Source: Chloroflexota bacterium
GTDB taxonomy: Bacteria > Chloroflexota > Dehalococcoidia > E44-bin15
Assembly (NCBI GenBank): GCA_015222405.1
Contig: JADFVG010000147.1
Location: 1 to 5,012 of the forward strand
DNA length: 5,012 bases
Direction of reading: 5' to 3'
How positions within the stretch are numbered: position 1 is the stretch's first letter; each line of letters starts with the position of its first letter. The notes beneath the pieces are model-generated. The model did not search any database, was not told the DNA's origin, and saw nothing but the letters and a program-made list of their open reading frames with translations. Shown here piece after piece: positions 1 to 5,012 of the stretch. Position numbers and translations under genes: made by a program.

Positions 1-2
1 CC

Positions 3-8
3 AGGAGG
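3..8 (+). promoter_or_regulatory. Ribosome binding site of the gamma-carbonic anhydrase gene
   Basis: A full AGGAGG Shine-Dalgarno hexamer lies 4 bases before the ATG at 13. The spacing is a little short but workable, and the site supports that ATG as the start. The promoter is not visible because only 12 bases precede the gene in this window. Confidence 0.85.
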
Positions 9-12
9 CAAA

Positions 13-522
13 ATGCTCAAGAGCTTTCGGGGTAAGACACCCAAGATAGCGGAGTCAGCATTCATCAGCGAGAGGGCTTATATCATTGGCGATGTTGAGA
101 TCGGGGAAAACTCCAATATATGGCCCGGGGTGGTGATCAGGGCTGATTTTGCCAGCATAAAGATCGGCAGCAACGTCAGCGTTCAGGAAAATAGTGTAAT
201 CCATGGCGATGCCCCAATGGTGATCGGCGATAACGTGCTTATCGGCCACTGCGCCATGATCCACTGCCAGAGAATTGGGAATTATGCGCTCATTGGCAAT
301 AACGCCACCCTCCTCGATTTTGCCCAGGTCGGCAACCGGTGCATCATTGGCGCTAACGCCCTGGTTGGAGAGGGGATGCAGATACCAGATCGGTCCTTGG
401 TAGTAGGCGTTCCCGCCCAGGTGAAAAAGGAACTCTCAGAAGCGCAGCTGAAGATGGTGGACCATATCGCCGAGCACTACGCCCAACTGGGAAGGGAGTA
501 TAAAGACGAGGGGGGATTTTAG
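13..522 (+). CDS. Gamma-class carbonic anhydrase family protein (left-handed beta-helix)
   Basis: This is a complete 169-residue protein of the short gamma-carbonic anhydrase/YrdA/CamH type. Most of it (about 11-135) is made of hexapeptide repeats of the [I/V/L]-G-x-x-x type, which form a left-handed beta-helix; the family works as a cytosolic trimer with the metal at subunit interfaces. The three expected metal ligands are visible as H64 (in VIHGD), H79 (in IGHC) and H84 (in MIHC). R43 and D45 (in IRAD) and Q58 (in VQEN) match the conserved Arg, Asp and Gln near the active site of archaeal Cam. The acidic loop that carries Cam's proton-shuttle Glu is absent, as in other short members. The VVGVPA turn at 130-135 followed by a C-terminal helix is typical. 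Start: ATG with AGGAGG at 3-8; the N-terminus (FRGKTPKIAESAFI) matches the family's usual start. The likely activity is reversible CO2 hydration, but many short homologues show little or none in vitro, so substrate and role are inferred. It converges on argS with a 1-bp gap and is not part of that operon. Confidence 0.93.
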   Translation: MLKSFRGKTPKIAESAFISERAYIIGDVEIGENSNIWPGVVIRADFASIKIGSNVSVQENSVIHGDAPMVIGDNVLIGHCAMIHCQRIGNYALIGNNATLLDFAQVGNRCIIGANALVGEGMQIPDRSLVVGVPAQVKKELSEAQLKMVDHIAEHYAQLGREYKDEGGF

Positions 523-523
523 A

Positions 524-2182
524 CTACATTCGCTCCGGGGCGCTCATCCCCATCAGGCGCAGGGTCTTTGCCAGGACGATCTTTGCTCCCGCAACCAGCT
601 TCAGCCGTGCTCGGGTGAGCGCCTCATCCTCAGAGACAACGCGACACTTCTCATAGAAGTTGTGGAAAGTAGTGGCCATGTCAGTGGCGTAGTAGGAGAG
701 ATGGTGGGGTTCCAGGGTTGAGACCACCATCTCCATCACCTCTGGTAGCTGGAGCATCTTTCTAATAAGGTCTAGCTCGGGCTCGGTAGTGAGCAGGGAG
801 GTATCCCCTTGGCGGTAATCGATCCCCTTCTCCTGGGCCAGGCGCATGATGCTTGAAATGCGGGCATGAGCATATTGAACGTAATAGACCGGATTATCCG
901 CAGACTGCCTTTTGGCCAATTCGAGGTCGAAATCCATCTGGCTATCAGCAGAGCGGGAAAGGAAGAAGAAGCGGCAAGCATCAACACCCACCTCCTCCAC
1001 AAGCTCACGAAGGGTAACAAGCTCCCCGGTGCGTTTTGAGACTTTGATCATCTCTTCCCCACGCTTCAGGGCGACCATCTGAGAGATTATGATCTGGAGC
1101 CTCTCGGGGTCGATGCCCAGGGCGCCCATCACCACCTTCATCCGCGAAACATGCCCCTGGTGGTCAGCCCCCCAGATATTGATCACCTTATCAAAGCCGC
1201 GTTCGATGAATTTGTTATAGTGGTAGGCGATATCAGAGGCGAAGTAGGTGGGAGAGCCATCGCTCCTCACCAGCACATTGTCCTTGTCCTCCCCCAAGGC
1301 GGTGGAAACAAACCATACCGCCCCCTCCTTTTCCACGATATGGCCTTTCTCTTCGAGCAAAGACATTGACCCCTGGTATTGCCCCTCCTGATAAAGGCTC
1401 TGTTCGCTGAACCAGACATCGAAGGTGGCGCCCAGTAACTCAAGGTCAGATTTGATGGAGTGGAGGATCTTCTCCATCCCTATCCGGCCCAATTCCCTCA
1501 CCGCCTCTGTAGGGGGCATGGCGAGGAATCTATCCCCCTCCTGGGCAACAATCTCTTTGGCGAGGTCGATCATGTATTGGCCGAAATAGCCCTCGGAAGG
1601 CATCTCGACAGCGCTGCCCAGCTCCTGCTGATAGCGGGCATAAAGGGAGCGATAGAAAGCCTCCATCTGGCTGCCGGCATCATTGATGTAGTATTCTTTT
1701 GCCACCTTATAGCCCACGGCGCTAAGCACGTTAGCCAGCGTGCTCCCCAGGATGGCGCCCCTGCCATGCCCCACGTGAAGGGGACCGGTGGGATTGACGC
1801 TGACGAATTCCACCTGCACCCGAGCGCCCTTGCCCAGGTCAATATTGCCGTAATCCTCGCCGGCACCCAATATCTCCTCCACCTGTCGGGTGAGCCAGTC
1901 ACTGCGGAGAGAGAAATTGATGAAGCCAGGCGCTGCCACAGCTATCTTCTCGATTCCCGTGGGGAGTTGGATCAGACTGGCCAGGCTTTGGGCGATGGTC
2001 AATGGGTTCATCCTCGCCGCACGCGCCAACTTTAACGCCAAGGGGCTGGCATAATCCCCATGTTCTGGGTTCTGAGGCCGCTCGACAACGATCTCAGGCA
2101 TAGCCAGGGGAGGGAGCAGATTCCTTATCTGCGCTTCGTTGGCCGCCTGGCGTAAGAGTTCAGCGATCTCGTCTTTTATCAT
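524..2182 (-). CDS. argS: Arginyl-tRNA synthetase
   Basis: This is a complete 552-residue class I aminoacyl-tRNA synthetase that charges tRNA-Arg with arginine using ATP in the cytosol. The N-terminal tRNA-recognition domain spans about 1-92 and contains NPEHGDYAS (38-46). The Rossmann catalytic core follows with NPTGPLHVGHGR (130-141), whose HVGH at 136-139 is the HIGH signature, and WGADHQGH (337-344). The KMSK-type loop reads KVSKR (380-384). The C-terminal all-helical anticodon-binding (DALR) domain runs from about NPVYYVQYAHARI (430-442) to the end, and the protein finishes in the typical SAPERM. Length and domain order are normal. I chose the ATG at 2182 because GGAGG sits 4 bases before it and MIKDEIAELL is a normal ArgRS N-terminus; an in-frame GTG at 2215 would add 11 residues but has no good ribosome binding site. 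The start overlaps the recG stop by one base, so translation is probably coupled. As a single essential-type gene with all motifs intact, it shows no sign of decay. Confidence 0.98.
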   Translation of the reverse strand: MIKDEIAELLRQAANEAQIRNLLPPLAMPEIVVERPQNPEHGDYASPLALKLARAARMNPLTIAQSLASLIQLPTGIEKIAVAAPGFINFSLRSDWLTRQVEEILGAGEDYGNIDLGKGARVQVEFVSVNPTGPLHVGHGRGAILGSTLANVLSAVGYKVAKEYYINDAGSQMEAFYRSLYARYQQELGSAVEMPSEGYFGQYMIDLAKEIVAQEGDRFLAMPPTEAVRELGRIGMEKILHSIKSDLELLGATFDVWFSEQSLYQEGQYQGSMSLLEEKGHIVEKEGAVWFVSTALGEDKDNVLVRSDGSPTYFASDIAYHYNKFIERGFDKVINIWGADHQGHVSRMKVVMGALGIDPERLQIIISQMVALKRGEEMIKVSKRTGELVTLRELVEEVGVDACRFFFLSRSADSQMDFDLELAKRQSADNPVYYVQYAHARISSIMRLAQEKGIDYRQGDTSLLTTEPELDLIRKMLQLPEVMEMVVSTLEPHHLSYYATDMATTFHNFYEKCRVVSEDEALTRARLKLVAGAKIVLAKTLRLMGMSAPERM

Positions 2183-4545
2183 CACGCCTCCGTTCCGCCG
2201 ACTTCCCCTTGCCACAACCGAGCCACTTCCCGAGCAAGGAGCAAGTGCTCAGACTGGGAGAGTTCTGGGTCCTGCTTGAAGAGGCGGATCGCCTCAGTGC
2301 GAGCAAGCTCCAAAAGCCTGAGATCGGAGAGTTTAGCCATCTTGAGGTCAGGAAGCCCGCTTTGCCTGGTGCCAAAGAATTCCCCCGGGCCCCGCAGCTT
2401 CAGGTCTTCCTCAGCGAGGATGAATCCGTCCTGGGTACGCTCCAGAACCGATAGCCGCTCCCTACCCTCTGCCGAGTGGGCCTCAGCAACGAGGATACAG
2501 TAGCTCTGCTGCTCCCCTCGGCCGACACGACCGCGAAACTGATGAAGCTGCGCCAGACCAAAGCGGTCAGCATCCTCGATAACCATCACCGTAGCATTGG
2601 GGACATCGATGCCCACTTCAACCACAGGGGTAGCTACTAAGATGTCCAGTTCCCCAGCCCGAAACCTCCTCATCACCTCTTCCTTCTCCTTGGCCTTCAG
2701 CCTGCCATGGACCAGCCCGAGGCGAAGGTCAGGGAACACCTCCCTCGAAAGGCGCTCATATTCCCTGATCGCTGCCTTGGCCTCGATGACCTCCGACTCC
2801 TCGACGAGGGGGCAGATGATGAACGCCTGGCGTCCCGCTTCCACCTCCCGGCGCAGGAACTGATAAGCACGCTCGCGCTCCTCGGGGTCAAGCCACCTTG
2901 TCCTGATCACCTGCCTTCCTGGGGGAAGTTCGTCGATGACCGAGAGATCGAGGTCCCCATATAAGGTGAGGGCCAGGCTACGGGGGATGGGAGTAGCGGT
3001 CATCACCAAGAGGTGCGGATTGGCCCCCTTTTGGCGCAGCGCCGAGCGCTGCATCACGCCGAAGCGGTGCTGCTCATCCACAATCGCCAGCCCAAGGGCC
3101 TGAAACTCGACCTCCTCCTGGATCAGGGCGTGGGTGCCCAAGGCTATATCTATCTCCCCCTCCTGTATCGCCCGATATAGCTCCTCCTTTTCGCTTCTCT
3201 TCGTGCTTCCGGTAAGGAGCGCTATCTTGATCGGACGAGGCATAAGAGCAGAGAAGGTTTGCACAATTCCCTGTTCCCCGTGACGCTGCCCCGCCCTTGC
3301 CATAATATCGCAGATGTTGGAAAAATGCTGCTCCGCCAGGATCTCGGTTGGCGCCATGAATGCCCCTTGATAGCCGTTGGCGGCGGTGGTAAGTAGCGCC
3401 GCCGTGGCGACAACAGTCTTACCACTGCCAACCTCCCCCTGAAGCAGCCTGCTCATCGGCCTCACCTGGGCCAGATCGGCAAGGATCTCCTCCAGGGCAC
3501 GCTTTTGAGCCCCGGTCAGGGTGAAGGGCAAGGCGCCAAGAAATCCCTCCAGGATTTGGCGCTCGGGCTTAATCGGGCTTGCCTCACCACCCTCCCGCCA
3601 CGTTCTCCTCCTGGAGAGCACGCCGAACTGGATGAGAAAAAGTTCATCAAAGGCTAGCCTTTTTCGGGCCCGATCCTTAAGCGGCACACTTTGTGGGTAG
3701 TGGGCCTGCTTTATCGCTTCAGAGAGCTCAAGAAGCTGGGCTCGCCGCCTCACCTCCTGGGGGAGGAAATCGGCTAGTTGCGGTGCCCAGAAGTCCACCG
3801 TCTCCTTAACCAGCCGCCGCACTTGGCGCGGGCTCAGCCCGCGGGTCAACGGATAGAGAGGCACCATCCGTCCGGTGTGAACCAGTTCCTTGGTCAAAGG
3901 CTCGTACTCCGGGGACTGAAAGACCTTTATCCCCTTATAGAGGCTCACCTTGCCGCTGAGCACCAGCTTGGAATTGGTGCGCAGTTGCTTCGCCAGATAG
4001 GGCTGATTAAACCAAACAACCTTCATATTCCCGGTCTCATCGCCGACAATGGCCTCGGTGGAGCGCCTTCCCCCGAGAAGGGTCTCCTGAGCCTGCCACA
4101 CCGTAGCGACGACGGTCTGTTCCTCCCCTACCTGGAGTTGGGCAATGGTCTTACTCTTGCTGTAATCGATGTGGCGCCTGGGGAAGAAGTAGAGCATATC
4201 GCGCACCGTGCTCACGCCCAGGCGGCGGAACTTGGCCGCCAGGCTTGAGCTGATCCCTTTAACACTAGTAATAGGCAAATCCAGGAACTCGCTTGTTTTG
4301 GCTCCAGGGGCCGGTGCCTTTTGACCCCCGGCTTCCATCTCATCGAGCCACTGAACCACCCTTGCAATCCACTCCCGACGCTGGTCTATATCAAGGGAAG
4401 AATAGCTGATGACAAGGAGCTCGCAACCTTTGGCTTCACCGCCCCAGCGACTGAGATAACTATCAAGGCCACCGATGACAGCGCCATCTTGGCAGCCCTT
4501 TTTTCGCTCAAGTTCCAGAATTTTGCGCAACGTGGCCACTTCCAA
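2182..4545 (-). CDS. recG: ATP-dependent DNA helicase RecG
   Basis: This is a complete 787-residue superfamily 2 helicase that remodels stalled replication forks and branch-migrates Holliday junctions. Residues 1-89 form an N-terminal extension. The wedge (OB-fold) region follows from about 90 to 260, opening with the helix-hairpin-helix-like VKGISSSLAAKFRRLGV (95-111) and YFFPRRHIDYS (119-129). Helicase domain 1 has Walker A GEVGSGKT (370-377), MAPTEILAEQH (397-407), the DEQH box (490-493) and TATPIPRS (516-523). Domain 2 has LVHGRLK (611-617), ATPVVEVGIDVP (638-649) and motif VI QFRGRVGRG (669-677). The RecG-specific TRG region is intact: DLKLRGPGEFFGTRQSG (714-730). At 787 residues it is longer than the roughly 690 of E. 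coli and near the roughly 780 of Thermotoga RecG. The TTG start at 4545 is supported by GGAG 8 bases upstream and by a stop (4575-4573) that blocks extension with no ATG after it; a GTG two codons later is the alternative. It lies 5 bp after the FakA-type gene and overlaps argS by one base. Confidence 0.98.
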   Translation of the reverse strand: MEVATLRKILELERKKGCQDGAVIGGLDSYLSRWGGEAKGCELLVISYSSLDIDQRREWIARVVQWLDEMEAGGQKAPAPGAKTSEFLDLPITSVKGISSSLAAKFRRLGVSTVRDMLYFFPRRHIDYSKSKTIAQLQVGEEQTVVATVWQAQETLLGGRRSTEAIVGDETGNMKVVWFNQPYLAKQLRTNSKLVLSGKVSLYKGIKVFQSPEYEPLTKELVHTGRMVPLYPLTRGLSPRQVRRLVKETVDFWAPQLADFLPQEVRRRAQLLELSEAIKQAHYPQSVPLKDRARKRLAFDELFLIQFGVLSRRRTWREGGEASPIKPERQILEGFLGALPFTLTGAQKRALEEILADLAQVRPMSRLLQGEVGSGKTVVATAALLTTAANGYQGAFMAPTEILAEQHFSNICDIMARAGQRHGEQGIVQTFSALMPRPIKIALLTGSTKRSEKEELYRAIQEGEIDIALGTHALIQEEVEFQALGLAIVDEQHRFGVMQRSALRQKGANPHLLVMTATPIPRSLALTLYGDLDLSVIDELPPGRQVIRTRWLDPEERERAYQFLRREVEAGRQAFIICPLVEESEVIEAKAAIREYERLSREVFPDLRLGLVHGRLKAKEKEEVMRRFRAGELDILVATPVVEVGIDVPNATVMVIEDADRFGLAQLHQFRGRVGRGEQQSYCILVAEAHSAEGRERLSVLERTQDGFILAEEDLKLRGPGEFFGTRQSGLPDLKMAKLSDLRLLELARTEAIRLFKQDPELSQSEHLLLAREVARLWQGEVGGTEA
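2187..2191 (-). promoter_or_regulatory. Ribosome binding site of argS, inside the end of recG
   Basis: On the - strand GGAGG lies 4 bases before the argS ATG (2182-2180), within the last codons of recG. It decides the start against the in-frame GTG at 2215, which has no purine-rich site before it. With the TGATG stop/start overlap, it suggests that ribosomes finishing recG can re-initiate on argS. Confidence 0.75.
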
Positions 4546-4550
4546 GGTTT

Positions 4551-5012
4551 TTACTCCAGGGAAAGGATGTAATTATAGTGAGGCTGGCCACCGTAGATCA
4601 CTTCCACTTCAAGCTGGGGGTATTTTTGGCGCAGCGCCTCAGCAATCTGCTCCGCCTCGGCGTCCTCGGTATCGGCACCGTAGTAAAGAGTGATGATCTC
4701 GCTCTGCTCCAAATCCATCTTGCCCAGCACCTCGTCGATCACCTGGAACATGCTATCGGCGGCAGCCACCAGTTCGTCATCAAGGAAGCCGATGGGTTGT
4801 CCTTTGGCCATAACCAGGTCGCCAAACTTGGCCTTACGCACTGCTCTCGTGATCTCTATCGTCCTCACCTCTTCTCTGGCCCTTCCCATTGCCCTGATGT
4901 TTGCTTCGAAGTCAGCCTCGTGGTTAAAGGCGAGCAGCGCCGCAATACCTTGAGGAATCGATTCTGTAGCCACCACCTCAACCTTTTTCGCGCTTAGCTC
5001 CCGCGCCTGCTC
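4551..5012 (-). CDS. fakA: C-terminal part of a FakA/YloV-type DAK-domain protein (fatty acid kinase subunit), partial
   Basis: Only the last 153 residues are visible. The frame stays open to the window edge at 5012, so the gene begins outside; the GTG at 4976 is an internal valine and not a start. The visible part begins EQARELSAKKVEVVATESIPQG and continues IAALLAFN, the hallmark of the FakA/YloV family (usually about 550 residues) just after its middle region. The C-terminal domain follows with MAKGQPIGFLDDELV, ITLYYGADTEDAEAEQIAEAL and VIYGGQPHYNYILSLE, all typical. In characterised relatives FakA phosphorylates fatty acids presented by a DegV-fold FakB partner, feeding acyl-phosphate into phospholipid synthesis. 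The N-terminal DhaL-like kinase domain with its metal-binding Asp residues lies outside the window, so catalytic competence cannot be judged. The gene is 5 bp upstream of recG, a neighbourhood also found broadly in Firmicutes (yloV near recG), and it is probably the upstream gene of the recG-argS transcription unit. Confidence 0.9.
   Translation of the reverse strand, partial: EQARELSAKKVEVVATESIPQGIAALLAFNHEADFEANIRAMGRAREEVRTIEITRAVRKAKFGDLVMAKGQPIGFLDDELVAAADSMFQVIDEVLGKMDLEQSEIITLYYGADTEDAEAEQIAEALRQKYPQLEVEVIYGGQPHYNYILSLE
4554..4557 (-). promoter_or_regulatory. Ribosome binding site of recG, in the last sense codons of the upstream gene
   Basis: GGAG on the - strand is formed by the final Leu-Glu codons (CTG GAG) of the FakA-type gene, just before its TAA. 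It stands 8 bases before the TTG at 4545, which is good spacing, but 14 bases before the alternative GTG at 4539, which is too far. This is the main support for a TTG start of recG. Confidence 0.65.
4572..4577 (-). promoter_or_regulatory. Possible -10 element (TATAAT) before recG
   Basis: A perfect TATAAT on the - strand ends 26 bases before the recG TTG. It is formed by a Tyr-Asn codon pair near the end of the FakA-type gene. No convincing -35 is found at 16-18 bp spacing (best hexamer TGATCT, two matches to TTGACA) and there is no extended TGn. A chance match within coding sequence is the more likely explanation. Confidence 0.15.

Noticed and set aside
534..551. A small inverted repeat (GGGG/CCCC) just past the gene junction as a terminator
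   Set aside because: The stem is only 4 bp with a 7-base loop, no T-tract follows on either strand, and it lies inside the argS coding sequence.
1570..1902. A 110-codon open frame on the - strand in another frame of argS
   Set aside because: It overlaps the argS catalytic core out of frame; its composition (many Arg, Trp, Ser, Pro) is typical of an off-frame reading.
1460..2035. A 191-codon open frame on the + strand, antisense to argS
   Set aside because: It lies entirely within the conserved argS gene, its translation has no recognisable motif, and long antisense frames are expected opposite GC-rich coding sequence.
2182..2215. An 11-residue N-terminal extension of ArgS from GTG at 2215
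   Set aside because: There is no ribosome binding site before this GTG, the extra residues (VARGSRRNGGV) are just recG read in another frame, and the ATG at 2182 has GGAGG and a normal ArgRS N-terminus.
3778..4248. A 156-codon open frame on the + strand, antisense to recG
   Set aside because: It mirrors the RecG wedge-region codons, shows no family motif, and is best explained as a shadow of recG.
4551..4976. A separate 141-residue gene starting at GTG 4976
   Set aside because: The frame is open beyond this codon to the window edge and the residues before it continue the FakA/YloV-family sequence, so it is the tail of a larger gene.
1..5012. Mobile element, CRISPR array, RNA gene or novel defence/accessory system
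   Set aside because: Nearly all bases are accounted for by four recognisable housekeeping-type genes; no direct-repeat array, transposase, integrase, tRNA-like fold or unknown gene was found.

Overview
This is a fully coding bacterial chromosomal segment of ordinary housekeeping character. The genes use standard AGGAGG/GGAG-type ribosome binding sites and the bacterial genetic code, and the longest stretch without coding between genes is 5 bp. By eye the base composition is moderately GC-rich. The protein signatures (a fatty-acid-kinase FakA/YloV tail next to RecG, a RecG with an N-terminal extension, and a bacterial ArgRS ending in SAPERM) fit a Chloroflexota (Dehalococcoidia-like) or Firmicutes-like bacterium. 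That placement is an impression from motif style, not a database result.

Layout from left to right. On the + strand, 13-522 is a complete gamma-class carbonic anhydrase-family protein with a left-handed beta-helix, preceded by an AGGAGG site at 3-8. All other genes are on the - strand and read right to left: the C-terminal 153 residues of a FakA/YloV-type DAK-domain protein (5012-4551, cut by the window edge), then recG (4545-2182, TTG start), then argS (2182-524, ATG start). The fakA-recG gap is 5 bp, and the recG stop and argS start share one base (TGATG), so the three genes look like one transcription unit with coupled translation. Its promoter must lie beyond the right edge, unless a TATAAT hexamer just before recG is active.

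The + strand gene and argS meet tail to tail with one base between their stop codons and no visible terminator, so their transcripts probably overlap at the 3' ends.

Functionally, the - strand unit combines membrane-lipid precursor activation (FakA), replication-fork and recombination repair (RecG) and tRNA-Arg charging (ArgS). These share no pathway, and their grouping looks like ordinary housekeeping clustering. I found no tRNA, rRNA, CRISPR array, insertion sequence, attachment site or unknown accessory gene, and no sign of a previously undescribed system. The findings below are local details of gene organisation and protein architecture.
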